A DNA stretch of 64,000 nt from Panonychus citri (GCF_014898815.1 NW_026515509.1:434001-498000), one strand, 5' to 3'; shown: positions 23,785 to 36,240, counted from the first letter of the stretch. Translations and numbers: made by a program. The notes: generated from the sequence alone by a model not told the origin.

Positions 23785-24253
23785 CAGGGCGTTTTTTATC
23801 CACTACGGCTATTACACTGAATATCTCCAGAACTAAAAGTCATATGAATGTCAGACTTGACCAGAGGACTGAACAGAATTGAAGCGCTCGACCATACGAT
23901 TTTCAAGGTCATTGAGGTCATTTAACGAATGTAGCGTTCAAAGGTCATTTTAAGGTACACTGAATATCTGCAGAACTAAAAGTTTTTTCAGATTGAAACA
24001 TGCCTATCTTCTAATCCGTTCATCACAGAAACTTCAAAATAAAATTTGAGGTGTGATTTGATTTGCTCTTTCACACGACGACCTTAAAATGACCTTTGAC
24101 CGCTACATTCGTTAAATGACCTCAATGACCTTGAAAATCGTAGGGTCGAGCGCTTCAATTCTGTTCAGTCCTCTGGTCAAGTCTGACATTCATATGACTT
24201 TTAGTTCTGGAGATATTCAGTGTAATAGCCGTAGTGGATAAAAAAATGCCCTG
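23785..24253. mobile_element. 469-bp foldback/MITE-like element with TA flanks
   Basis: Two inverted arms, 23785-23956 and 24081-24253, are almost perfect reverse complements over about 172 bases. They start CAGGGCGTTTTTTATCCACT and end in the complement GCCCTG. The 124 bp centre holds a 27-base direct repeat (23957-23983) of an arm segment (23814-23840) with one mismatch. Both ends abut TA (23783-23784 and 24254-24255), as expected of a Tc1/mariner-type target duplication. There is no transposase frame, so it is non-autonomous. High arm identity suggests a fairly young insertion. It lies between the helicase fragment and the 3' end of DOHH. Confidence 0.9.
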
Positions 24254-24255
24254 TA

Positions 24256-24450
24256 CTTGCAAAAATATCTTTGTAAAATTCAAGCGATAACTTGACTACC
24301 GACTATTCTGATCTCTTGAAGTGATTTGAAAACTAATCGAATTTCTTTTGGTTTGAAACAAAATTTTTTTATTTAATAAAAAATACAATAAATATAAACT
24401 ACTATCCTTTCCTTATTCTTCAAAATGATCTGGAAATTGAATACAATCAG
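24256..24450 (-). terminator. DOHH 3'UTR with poly(A) signal
   Basis: A minus-strand AATAAA lies at 24368-24373, about 77 bases after the DOHH stop codon, within an A/T-rich stretch. The foldback element ends about 115 bases beyond it, so the insertion appears to sit outside the mature transcript. Confidence 0.6.
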
Positions 24451-25386
24451 TTAATCGTCTAATTGATCACAACTAAAATAATCAGTCATATCAAGAGCTA
24501 CTTCGGCACTTTGACGGACAACAGTTTTTTCATCGTTTAAAAATGTCTCCAAAAAAGTGATCGCTTCCTTGGTGCCAATGGAGCCCAAAGCTTCAGTACA
24601 TTCATGCCGAGCGATTTCATGACAATCTTTATCTGAAATAATCTCTTTCAAATATGGAATCGATTCAATGTCACATAATTGTCCAAAAATATAACCAATT
24701 TCGTGTAAGAGTAAATCCATGGTTCGATCGTCTTTATAATGGATCAGTGTTTTTCCCAAGGCGTGAACGGAACCAGTTGTTGCCATGTTTCGAAGTGAAA
24801 ATAATGCTCGATATTTATCATGTAAACTTGTATTGGAATCTTTTAAAATGTTTTCCAATTCGTTAATTGTTTTGGTTTCAGCAAATTGTGGAGCAGGATC
24901 ATGAGTGGAGAAACGATCACATTGAACAGATTTAAGTTCTCTCTCATCAACACTTTCAAGCCAATAAATTTTATCCAGTGACAATTGACAGGTTTGAGAA
25001 ACGATAATTGAATTATCATCTAATTGTTTGAACAACACTTTGATAACTTTTCTCTTTTCCTCTGGTTCGGATAGAGTAACAATTAAATTTCCAAGAGCTT
25101 CACCACACTCATGACGAGTTATCTCATTTTGTTGATCATCTTCAAGAACACCAATTAAAAATGGAACAGCTTCCTTTAGACCCATTTGACCCAAACAATA
25201 TCCACACTCGTGCTGTAATAAAATGGAATCATCTTCGATCATTGCTTGATTAATCCATTTAATTGTCTCTGGTGTTGCTAAATTTTTCAAAGTAAACAAA
25301 GCACGGAAACGTTTCTTCAACGGCTCCATACGATTGACCAAGATTTTACCGGCCATTTCCAGTTGATTGTCGATTGATGGACACAT
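24451..25386 (-). CDS. DOHH: Deoxyhypusine hydroxylase (di-iron HEAT-repeat monooxygenase)
   Basis: DOHH completes hypusine formation on eIF5A by hydroxylating deoxyhypusine in the cytosol, using a di-iron centre held by HEAT-like repeats. The 311-residue product, from ATG 25384-25386 (the longer frame begins with GTG), has the four His-Glu iron-binding pairs at residues 59-60 (LLQHECGYCLGQ), 92-93 (ITRHECGEALGN), 228-229 (LLHEIGYIFGQ) and 261-262 (IARHECTEALGS). These form two symmetric halves joined by a linker around 140-175 (CDRFSTHDPAP). Length and pair spacing fit the family. Single exon. It is divergent to the ankyrin gene at 26120, with about 730 bp between start codons. Confidence 0.97.
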   Translation of the reverse strand: MCPSIDNQLEMAGKILVNRMEPLKKRFRALFTLKNLATPETIKWINQAMIEDDSILLQHECGYCLGQMGLKEAVPFLIGVLEDDQQNEITRHECGEALGNLIVTLSEPEEKRKVIKVLFKQLDDNSIIVSQTCQLSLDKIYWLESVDERELKSVQCDRFSTHDPAPQFAETKTINELENILKDSNTSLHDKYRALFSLRNMATTGSVHALGKTLIHYKDDRTMDLLLHEIGYIFGQLCDIESIPYLKEIISDKDCHEIARHECTEALGSIGTKEAITFLETFLNDEKTVVRQSAEVALDMTDYFSCDQLDD

Positions 25387-26119
25387 TTTAATTTCAAAAT
25401 CCACAGGTAGTAATACAAATAAGCGATAAAAAAAACAATTACAGAGAAATCAAAACAATTAGAAAAATAAAATCACCATTACATTTTCATCAGCTGATGA
25501 GATAAAATTACCAACGCCATCTATTAGTATCCAGAACTTTAGGTTAACCACTTGTTCAACGAAATGAATTAAAAACAATTATGGATGGAAATTAATTCAT
25601 TCAAAAAGTGATTAACGGAGATTAAGAGAAAGAGACTAATTAACAGAGAGAGAAAAACATGTTAACACAATTTAGAGAAAAAAAATAAACAAAAGAACAA
25701 TTTGTTTTTCTTTTCTACTTGGTAACCATCGCAACGAAAATCAAAACAAACGAAAATCAATCGATGAAAAATTAATTCATTTCTCTTTTTTATTGCTAAT
25801 TAGTCATGAATTTTTTTTCCAATATTTTGTCATCTAATTGATACTTATTCTAATTAATGTAAATTTAATGTCTAATTCTGTTGGTGATTGTGTTAATCAA
25901 ATTGTCACCGAAACTTAAGTAACTGTTATTGGACAACAATCAACAATCACATTGAAATGGGAAAACAACAAACATTGTGATTTGATTTTCTAATGTGTAT
26001 TAACTAATTTGATGATCAAATTCAGGGAAAAATCATTAATTTTAATCTTTATCTGTTTTCTAATTGTAGTGATTTAACTGTTTTATTGGTTTGTTCCGGT
26101 TTTGGACTTTGTCGTTTGA
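25387..26119. promoter_or_regulatory. Bidirectional upstream region of DOHH and the ankyrin gene
   Basis: An A+T-rich 733 bp region between two divergent start codons. A CTCF-like word, CTAATAGATGGCGTT on the minus strand, lies at 25513-25527; this is a match by eye to the AG(A/G)TGGCG core. No TATA box is assigned. Confidence 0.5.
25513..25527 (-). promoter_or_regulatory. CTCF-like motif
   Basis: Reads CTAATAGATGGCGTT on the minus strand, resembling the CTCF core consensus recalled from the literature. It is the site closest to a promoter of the four such words seen. No scoring was possible. Confidence 0.35.
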
Positions 26120-29100
26120 ATGAGAAAATTTTTTCCATTCACCCGCCGTAAAGGCTCAGCTGATACTCGGATTAAAGGTGCTGGTGGTGGCGGAGATGAT
26201 GGCGGAGGATCAAGAAGTGGAAGGCATGATGTTAATCGTCACTCAATTGGTTCCTATTCAAGTGTATCCAATCGTTCAATGGTAATCCAGTTAATCCGTG
26301 GCGCTTATAACATTGACTTAGCAAAGGTTGATCAAAGTTTCACTAAGCTTCATAAATCCTGCTTTCTAAATCAAGATTTAAATAAGGTAACAATTGTTAA
26401 CGATTAACATGTGTTGATAGTTAATCTCTCTCTCTCTCTCTATCTATCTTTGATGATCCTCTCAACAGATAAGAAAATATCTTAAACAAGGAGCTAATCC
26501 CAATCAATTGGATAATGTTAGTCGATCATCACCTTTACACTTGGCAACCGTTAACGGGAATCTAAATATTATCCGTTTATTGATTGAAAATGGTGGTAAT
26601 ATTGATCTAACTGATGGAGATGGTAAAACACTAGCAATTAAGGCGGTTGAATGTTTCCATAAAGACTGTTTACAATTTTTAATCCTTCAAGGTGCTAATC
26701 TTAATCTAAGTGATAATCTAACGGGAAATACGGTTTTACATTGGTCAATTGTTAACAATTTTACTGATGGATTAAGACTTTGTTTGGCCTACGCTGGTCG
26801 AGTGGACGTTAATCGGAAAAATAAATCAGGTGAATCAGCTCTTCATCTGTTGGTCAAATATCCTGATCTTCACGAGTACATTGGAGATCTACTGGACAAA
26901 GGTGCCGAGATTGATTTGAGAAATAACCTTCAACAAACTCCCTTAATGATGACCTGTGAATACGGTTACCTTGAAGCGGCTCGAATGCTAATCAATAGAG
27001 GATCTTACATTTATCATCAAGATGAGTCCGGTTTTACCGCTCTGGGAATCGCCAAGAGAAATGGTCATCTCGCTTTAAGTAAATATCTAACGGATTTGGG
27101 AGGAGTTGATCAACTTACTAGGCCAGAATCAGAGGTGACCCCAAATGAGACTAAAACAACGGCTATTGATTCTTGGCCTTCGACTGAAGAGGAAGATGAA
27201 GATGAAATCATCTCAAAAACTCGTAAATTTGATCCAATTATTCAACAATTAAAATCACTTCAAGGAGGAGGAGGAGGTCTAATTGTTACTAGTGGAAATA
27301 AAAAAAGTGATAAAGTGTTACAATCAAGTGAATCAAATCAACAGCAAAAAGAAAACAATCAACAATCAACTGATCAGTTAAAATCTTCCCTTGACCAGCA
27401 ATCTAATTATGAGATGAATAATCGGAAAGGACAATCAACTGGTTCTAATACAAGTAAGGATAATGATGATAAGATGACCAGAGATAAATTGAATAATTCA
27501 ATGAAAATAGTAAAAGGTGATAATCTTGTAGCATCAGAAAATGTATCATCAATGAAAAAGTTAATTCCAAGGAAAGTGTTCCAAGTGATCTCACCTCATT
27601 TGATCATATTGATTCAGTTTATTCACATGAGACTTCAAATGATGAATTTATAAGAGAGATTAAGAATCTTTTGGATGAAGAGATTAGGGAAAATGATGAG
27701 TTAGATGCTCTTCTATTTTCAGTCAATTTTAATGGTCACAATGATTTACCAACAACTTCATTAGTTGATAAAATTGAGAAAGATGAAGATCATCAACAAG
27801 ATAATCACCAATTTACCGGTAAAATTGTGCATAAATCAGATTCAATTGAACAATCAAGTGCCTTCAGGAAATTATCATCTTCCTCATCATCATTATCCTT
27901 AACTGATCATCAACCTGCAACCTCAGCAATAATTGTCAGCTCTAAATCATCAAAACTTTTACCAACAACAACAACAACAACACCAACACCAAATGATCAA
28001 GTGAAATTAGGACCAAGTAAATCAAAAAATATGATCCATGTTGATATTTTATCTGATTTATGGGAAGATTGGGAAGAGAGTAGAAATGATGATGAAAATG
28101 GAAAGAAAATCGTAGCATCCTCATCACCATCAACAGCCTTTAATCAACTGACCAAAGATTTTTCATCTTCTCTTCCAGATTCAACAGTTAACCCAACAGT
28201 TAAACCTGCAACATCAATTGAAAGTAACGGTCAAGAAATATTGGGAACCTTTTTCCTTAATAATATTTCCGATGATGAGAGTGATGATGATGGTAAATCA
28301 ATTGATGAGATTGAAAGAGATGTGAAAAAGATGAAAGATAAAGAATCAAGAGGAGGCAAAATGGATGATGGTGATGAAGATAATGATCGAAATAGTGAAT
28401 ATAAGCGAAAAGAGAGAGAAGTTAAAAAAGATCTAAAGTCCAGTGAAGTAGAAAAAAAGAAAAATCCATTGGTCAAGGAAGAGAAAACTTTTTCATCTTC
28501 TTCATCGACTCATCAACCTGAACATGGAACTTTTTCCTTCTCATTAACACCTATAAGAGAAGAAGCAATTTCATCATCAACATCATCATCTTTATCGCCA
28601 TCAATGGATAAAAAATCAAATGTACCAACCAATTTGATGACTAGTCAATCATCATCATCATCACCACCTCTTCCTCCACCACCACCAGTAAACTTTTCAC
28701 CTCCATCATCATCGCCGCCACTATTACCTCCTCCTCCACCTCCTCCACCACCTCCACCACCATCAATATCATTCACCTCGTCATCTTTATCTTCATTATC
28801 ATCATTTCCACCACCAGCATTACCTCCTAGACCTTCAGCAAGCAAGTTAACCATTGACACTTTGAGAGGTAAAGATAAATCAATTGAATTACAACGATCA
28901 TCAATTGAAGTTCAAACTGAATTGGACGAGTTATCACCTCGATTCACAGAATTGGAACATTTAAGAATTGAAAGTGAAAAGAGGGTTAAATCACTTGAAA
29001 TTGAATTGAGTAAACAATCAAGGGAAGCAGATGAGCGTCGTAATCAATTGATAGAGGAAATTAATTGTATGGAAAGAGAAAGAAAATTATTGGAATCAAG

Positions 29101-30653
29101 GTTGGAAGAGATGAAAGAATCACGAGAAAAGTTGATTGTTGAGAAAAAAGTTCTAATATTGAATGAAGCTAAATTACAGAAACAATTGGAATCCCATGAG
29201 GAATGTAAATGCCCCCAATTGAAAGAGGAATTGAAACAAGTTAAAGAATCAGTTAAATCTCATCGGAATCATTGTAATGATGAATTTATTCGGAAACTTC
29301 ATGATCTGAATGATGAATGTAATGATTTAAGGCGAGAATTATCTGCTGAACAAACAGCCCTGAAAGATGAGATAAGTCAATTGGAGAAAGATAAAGAATT
29401 GTTCAAACTGGAGAATCAATGGTTAAAGGATAAATTAGATGAGATGAGGATCGAGATGAGAAAACATTTTCTTCTGTCCAGTGATGACAATAAGGAGCCA
29501 ACTGACCAGCATGACCATTCTCAGCATCATCATCACCTTCAACCAGGAAGCAAAGAATCGAGAATAATATCAAAAAGAAAGAAAAGAAAACAAGGAAAAG
29601 AGGAAACTGATTATAATGATGATGGCAAAGAAGAAGATGATGATGATGATGATGGAGATGATGATGATCTTGGTGATAATGATACAATTGAAAATGAAAC
29701 TCTTGAATCAATGAGGAAAACAATGGTTACTGTTGAATCACTTTTACGGAAATTGGATGATAAAATATCAACTCTCAATTTGGAAGATCAGAAAAAATTA
29801 ATGGAAAAGATTATCGTTGAAATTGCGAAAACTCAAATTAATCTACAAGTAGAAAGTATGTTTAAAGGTATTCGATCATTGCTTGAGGATCTTCATCGAC
29901 AATTAATCTCATTCCAATCAACAATTGATCAGCAACAATCTAACAATCAGGTAAATATGATGAAACTTTTTCTCCATTCGTTAAAACTTAACCATCAGGT
30001 CTAAATAACGGTACAATTATATATTAATGATAACAAAATATACAAACAAAACTAATCCAACGAAACTTTATATTTGTCAATATCTTAATCATCAATTAAG
30101 CTTGATGATCATTGATCAACTTAATCCTCAGATGATCATCAGTCTAAATCATATAACAATCAACAATATAACATATATAAGTTACTTTTTGTTAATATTT
30201 CTTACAAAATCGTAATCATCATGATGATAAATTTTGTTTACACCATGATGATGTTGATGATAAGTATTGAAGAGGATTAAGATGATATGAGATTTGATTA
30301 TTATGAAGAGGTGATGATAATGATGATCTCTAAAAGTAAGATAATATCAGAAGGAGGGATAAGTAAATGATGAAGATAATATTTCAAAACGAATTCATGT
30401 TCAGATAAAGAAGAAAAATAAAAGAAAAAGAATCGGAAGAAAACTTTTGATTTCGAATACATTTTTTTTCTCTTCTTTTTCGTTCTTTTCGGTGTATGAT
30501 CATGTTCATCATCTTTTCCGAATTAAATTGAATCGGAAATGTAAGAAGTATATTCCATCTTTATCTTCATCGTCTTCATCTTCATCTTCATCCTTTCCTA
30601 TTCCATCATTTACTCAATATTATATTTCATGTTATCGATACCAGATCTTTGTT

Positions 30654-30717
<64 letters not shown>

Positions 30718-31842
30718 CTGCTTTACTGATGATAATAGTAACAATCAAGGAAAAACAATCGATAGTTTTGATTAACAAGATGATTATGATGATAAATGAT
30801 GAGAATTTGAAAAAAACTGAATCTCTACAATGGAGCTAATATTTAACTTTGATTCTGTTGTTGTTGTTATTGTTGATTAACTGATTGTTTAATACTATTA
30901 AATGTCATGATTGTTGTGAGTCATTAAATTGTTACCATGTTTAACCTTTAATATCAAGTTGATCAGATATAATTATCATGATGATCAAGTTTAATACAAA
31001 TGATTTAAAGTGTATCTCATTTTTTTTTGTTACCAAATTAGATTTAAAATTTTTTTCTTCCTGATTGTTATCATGATTATGATGAAAATTATAACAACAA
31101 TTAACTAAAAATTTTCTATTGATCAACTTGATTATTATTACCAATTCTCTTACTATAATAGTTGATATAATAATTAACTGATTGTCTTTTAATTTTCTTT
31201 TTCTTTTTCCAGGTAAAGCAACAAACAAATGATGAGGATGAAATGATGAAGATGAAAAGTAGTGATGATGATAAATTATCAGAATTGGATCTTGATCATG
31301 ATGAGAATCATGAAAATGGTGGAGGAGGAGGTAAAGAAAATAAAGAGAAACAATTAAAAGATGATTCATCTAATTGTTCACCAACAACAAAGAAAATAAT
31401 TGCCAATGGTTTTTCAGTCTTCGAATCACGTATATCACAATTAACTTCATCAATTGAGAAATTAGAAGATAATATTGAACGTCAAGAATTAAATATGCTA
31501 ATTCAAGCTCGTGGCTCCATTTGGTCAACATTAACTGACCCAACGGGAATGGTGATGGACAGTGGTCATTATCGTCGTGATGTCAACAACAATTCAATAT
31601 TGATTAATTATGTCAATCGGAATGAAGTTAATCAATTAGCTCAAAGGAAACCACAAAGTATTTTTGTCCAAAGTTTAATGAGATTACAATCAAGTAAACC
31701 CATTGATGGTAAATCTAATTATCTTAAATTAATCAATGGAAATACCAAAGATTATGAACCATCATTTGATTTTAATTACACTAAAAATAATCTATCCAAA
31801 CAAATTGATTCTTTAAAAAGTGAGTTAGGTTTGAGTCGTTAA
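26120..31842 (+). CDS. Ankyrin-repeat, proline-rich, coiled-coil protein (one apparent frame break)
   Basis: A large cytoplasmic scaffold-like protein of about 1,450 residues; I do not recognise a specific ortholog. Exons: 26120-26386; 26469-29950; 31213-31842. Introns are 82 bp and 1,262 bp, both phase 0 with GT...AG ends. Exon 1 encodes a basic, Gly-rich N-terminus. About six ankyrin repeats follow (residues ~75-300: SSPLHLATVNGNLNIIRLLI, NTVLHWSIVNNF, SALHLLVKYPD, QTPLMMTCEYGYLEAARMLI). Next come Ser/Gln/Asp-rich disordered sequence, a polyproline segment (28660-28830), a long coiled coil (about 28900-29460), an acidic patch (29620-29690) and a C-terminal region with further helix. The frame changes between 27524 and 27653: one extra A in the A5 run at 27555-27559 restores it. 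A 107 bp intron 27454-27560 (good donor GTAAGG, poor acceptor) would also do so. The order ankyrin then coiled coil recalls ANKRD26/RAI14-type proteins. Confidence 0.85.
29951..31212 (+). other. 1.26 kb last intron of the ankyrin gene with long (CT)n
   Basis: The donor is CAG|GTAAAT after 29950. The acceptor is TTTTTCCAG at 31204-31212 with a strong pyrimidine tract. It carries a CT microsatellite at 30659-30714, TCATCT repeats just before it, and AT-rich filler. No exon is seen inside. Confidence 0.8.
30659..30714. repeat. (CT)n microsatellite, about 28 units
   Basis: An uninterrupted CT run, the longest in the window, located inside the last intron of the ankyrin gene. Confidence 0.96.
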
Positions 31843-33060
31843 CAATCAACGACAATCAAATGCCAACCACAACCAGATTACAATTAACTAATCATCTAAT
31901 TTTTACCTCCAATTTTACTTAATTAATTGTTCTAGGAACTATTTTTTTCTTCTTCTTTTTTAATGGTCTTTTGTTAATCAGTCATATTTTTTTTTAAATA
32001 CCTCATTCTAGTCTGTGATCAATTCTTAATTCTCAATCAACTAATTGATTGACAATTTAACACAATCAAGGAGAAAATATCTTCTCATTTATCAATGATA
32101 ATAATTATCTATTTATTTATGCATTCAGATTGAAAAGTTGAATCAAATCAACTTTGAATCAATTGTAATGATTAAAAATTACCATTTAAATTCAATAATC
32201 AACACAACTGTAAGTTAATTAAAGTTAAACAATTAAAAGAAAATTTTTTGCACATTTTGGTCCCTTAATCATCCGGTAGATGGCAAAGATGGTTAAATAA
32301 ATTGGAGAAAAATTTTCTTCAACAATTAAAGTGAATATCCAACTAATCAATTAATTGCGGATCAAATTAATATTTTTCTTTCGTTCGCAAAAATTTAATC
32401 ATGGTTAAAGTTAATTGTTATAATAGTACAAAGGAAAAATTAAAAGATTGATTGAGTTTTCGTGACGACAATAAATTCAACTAATTTAGATTTTTTTTTT
32501 CTTATTCTTTGATTATCTCAATTAAATTGTTTGATCAAATAATTTTTAATCAATTTGAACCTTTTCATTATCTACATGGTGATGATTATAAGTTGTAATT
32601 ACAATTTAATCATGATTGACCACACACTCTATATGATTTGTTGATTAGTTTGTCTGTTTAATTGTAATAATGAAAAAAAATATAACAATTAACCAAATTG
32701 AACAAAAGTTGAGTATATTTTGACGTGATTAGTTAATCAAACTGTTTAATCATTTACAACATGTAGACAATTATTAAATGATGATGATGGTTGATTACAA
32801 TGAATCAGCTCAGTTAATTATTAATCAGCAACAATTATAATTATGATTAAAAACCTTCAATCAAAATTTGTCTTCACACAACAACAAAGATACCAATCAA
32901 TTATAATGTAATATTATTATTAATGAGAAAACAATTAATCATCAACATTGATTACAATTAATTTCTTGTATTAAAATAGTTGATTGTGAAAAGTGAACGA
33001 AAAAAAAACTAACTGAATCAAGTTAATTGTAAAATGAATATGTTTTTTAATAACAATTAA
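31843..33060. other. Ankyrin-gene 3'UTR and start of the gene-poor tract
   Basis: The stop codon ends at 31842. The first clear plus-strand AATAAA is at 32296-32301. A CTCF-like word (CCGGTAGATGGCAAA, 32273-32287) lies just before it. The rest is A+T-rich, dominated by CAATTAA and TTAATTG words. No coding signal is visible. Confidence 0.5.
32273..32287 (+). promoter_or_regulatory. CTCF-like motif at the edge of the gene-poor tract
   Basis: CCGGTAGATGGCAAA resembles the CTCF core (AGATGGC) as recalled; judged by eye only. Confidence 0.3.
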
Positions 33061-33561
33061 AGTTTATTATTTACTCTGTAAACTTAATAGTTGTTGATTC
33101 TTGAAGGTTGTGAATCTATTAACCGTATCAATTGTAAACAATTAACTTGATTCAGTTGGTCTGTTATTTATATTAATCATCAAGAGAGTAAAAAACAAAA
33201 GATACAAACAAAAAATGAATAAAAAATCAACAAATTTACCAACAATTTAAGCTAATTAACAAACTTTCAAACAATCAGGAAACATCAACAATCAAATTGA
33301 AATCATTAATTTCCAGAGATAGAGACAAGAAATTAAACAATTTGCTTAATCATAATCACGACAATTAAAGGTAAAACAAAACTGACAATAAGACAATAGA
33401 AACAATTAGTTGATTTGATGAACAATTAAATTACAATTAGTGAAACAATTTTGTTTTTGGACGAAAAAAAAAGTTACAAAAACTTTTTTCTCTCTTTTTT
33501 TTACTTCCAACTAATTAAAATGAATTAAGTTAATCATCAACTTTCATTATCATCACTTGAA
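33061..33561 (-). repeat. Dispersed repeat, copy B (501 bp)
   Basis: Second copy of the module at 23011-23454, including about 55 extra bases near 33217-33272. The two copies lie about 10 kb apart in the same orientation with sharp ends. On the minus strand an exon-like fragment (33597-33695) lies just upstream of it, separated by about 35 bases. Confidence 0.88.
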
Positions 33562-33596
33562 GATGATTAAGTTTATGGTTCGTCGATTTCATCATC

Positions 33597-33695
33597 TTAA
33601 GTCCACTTAGAACCATCGAAGCGAAATCGAGTCAACTCTTCCCATAAGAGGTTACCTTTCATTACGACGATGACCATGGTCCAGTGACCGTTGAC
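33597..33695 (-). pseudogene. Exon-like fragment of unknown origin (33 codons with stop)
   Basis: On the minus strand a T-rich tract ending GTTAAG (an acceptor-like AG at 33697-33696) precedes an open frame coding VNGHWTMVIVVMKGNLLWEE and then LTRFRFDGSKWT before TAA. Codon content and higher G+C contrast with the flanks. I do not recognise the protein. It could be a last exon of an unannotated minus-strand gene, but the dispersed repeat follows directly, as at the helicase fragment, so a captured fragment is more likely. Confidence 0.45.
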
Positions 33696-33699
33696 CTTA

Positions 33700-36240
33700 A
33701 CAAAAGAAGCGAAAATGAAAAAAAAAATTAATAATCATAAACACCCTCAACATAATTAACTAACAATTGATAACAATTAAGTCTTTCTAATCATAATTAG
33801 TTGATTATATGATAAAACGCCACTCATATATTTTGTCAATGTCTTTGTCCATCTAACAACAACAATTAACTTTATCACCACAATCATAATGTGAGATTAT
33901 GATTAAAGGTAACAATTAAGGTAACCGGAAAATTATTCATTCCTCTCAGTGATTTATATAAATTATTTGTTGTTAATTTTTACTCCTCTTGTCATATAGT
34001 TAGTTGATTGTTGATGATTAACTTTTCATTCACATGGAATCAGATTTTCCATTGATCTCACTGATTACAATTAGATATTAGCTTGTATTTTACAATCAAC
34101 GACAACAATTAATTTACAACAAATGTTGTGTATGTTTATAAGTTTAATTGTTAGGAATTAATTTTTCTCAGAATCAGATTGATGATTTAACTAAAATTTT
34201 CAACATTTATCTTGATTGTTGTTGTGTTAAGTGTAAAGGGCAAATGATTTAACAACACATAATACAATCAACAATTAGTTTAAATTATCTTGATCAAGAG
34301 GAGATACTAATTTACTTGTTGTTGTTGTTGATTATTGTTGATTGTTGGGGTATCTTAAATGATGATTATGATGATTGGGTTAACATACAGAAACAACAAA
34401 AGTTAATCATAAATCAAGTAACAGCAACAAATAAACAAACAATTAACAATCAAATTACTTGATTCTGTTTATTTACCTTCAAGTTTAATCAGAAACAAAG
34501 GTTTCAAATGATTTACCTGGTTAAGGCCTCAACAATCAAATTCAAGTTTTGATTTGATTTCTTGTCAGTTAGATTATCAACTAAATCAATCTAATCAACA
34601 TCAACAATCAAGGAGAGGTTTTAAATTTTAGTTTAGTGTAAAAATTTACTCAAACAATTAGATATTAATTGGTTGATATTTTTGTGTACAATTAACTCTT
34701 AACCATCATCATCAACACCAACAATCAAATTAACAACAGCAACACAATAATAATCACAAAAAAAGGTTAACCATAAACATGGAGAAAGTGAAATGATTAA
34801 CTAAATTGTTTTGACAATTAACTCTCCAACCGGGTGTGTGTTGTGCTTTAATTTGGTTTAATCAATCAAAATTAATTTTAATCATCACCGTTGATCACTA
34901 ACAATTTATCTGAATAAATAATATTTACATATGCAAGGCCTTGGTCGTTGTAATTTAATAGCTGATAATTAAATTGTAATTGTAATATTATTAATCATTA
35001 ACCTCGAGATTAAGTTTATCAACAATTTAAATTTATCTGAACGTTGCTGTTGCTATTAAATTTTATTCAAATTAATCATAATCATAATCATCATGATGAT
35101 GTTTCTTAATTGTAACAATCAAATTAAAACAAATTTGAATAATAATATTAATAAATTTAAATCATTTGGTATCATCAAAATCATTACCATGATAATCAAC
35201 AACAATCAATTTAATTACTCTTGAGGGTCTAATTTTAATAACAACAAAACTAATCAAGTTGATTTGGTTTTTCGTAACTTTTTTTTTCCTCTTGATTGTA
35301 ACAATTTACTCAATTGTTGGTACTGATAATCAACTAAGAAACAATTAATCAATTGTATAATCAACGAGATGTATATTAATCATTATCTAGTCAAACGTGT
35401 TTATATCAATTTACACAACAATTGAATTTAATTGTTAAAAGTGATAATCATTAAGTGGTTTGATTGTTAATTGTTAATCAAAACAAATCTAATTGAATTT
35501 TATTTTACCATATTAATATTAATCATATTTAAAGGGGAAATTGGAAACTTTTGATCATTAATTTAGATTTGGTTTAATTTATATTAAGCACAATTAAGGG
35601 TTGATGTAGATTATCATCATTTAATTTAGTCGACAATTAACTTTAATTGTAATTGAATTGTTGCGTGAGCAAATTGATTTAACTAATGGAAAAGGTAAAT
35701 CAACAAATCTGATAATCAAATCAAACTAAATCCCAATTAAGACTATGATTCAACTGATTTGCAATTAAAACCTTTTTTTTCAGTTAATCATAATCTTAAT
35801 TGTAAATCATTAAAAACAACAACAACACTCTGAACATGTTAAACATCATGTTAATCAATAAATGGTTAATTGTTAGCACAGTTAATTGCTTTTGTTGTTC
35901 ACTGATTTAGTTTCTATTATTAATACAATACCAAGTTAAATTGTTGCCGGAACTGAGGAAAAGTTAATCGTTGATTAAGATGAAAAGATCATTTGAATAT
36001 CAACAATTAACCATTAATTTGGTTTCCCATTTTCTACAATTAAGTTTAATTGTTTTGTTGAAATTTTTCTCAACAATCAACTGATTCTAATTGTCACTCT
36101 TAATAGTCTGACACATAATTAGTAGACTTGAAAATCAGTTTAAAAAGGTTTCATTGTTTAATTAATTCATAACAATCAATTGAACTCATATAAATGTACA
36201 GGAAATTTGTTAACCATTAAAAACGATTAGTTTTGTAACT
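33700..36240. other. Gene-poor A+T-rich sequence
   Basis: No exon or RNA gene is recognised. It is almost entirely made of ACAATTAAC, GTTAATTGT, CAACAATCAA, TTGATTGTTG and ATCATCATG-type words on both strands (for example near 33849, 34439 and 34721). Confidence 0.5.

Noticed and set aside
27543..27571. 29-bp intron restoring the frame of the ankyrin gene
   Set aside because: GT...AG edges and phase fit, but the length is below plausible spliceosomal introns; a one-base indel or the 107 bp alternative is preferable.
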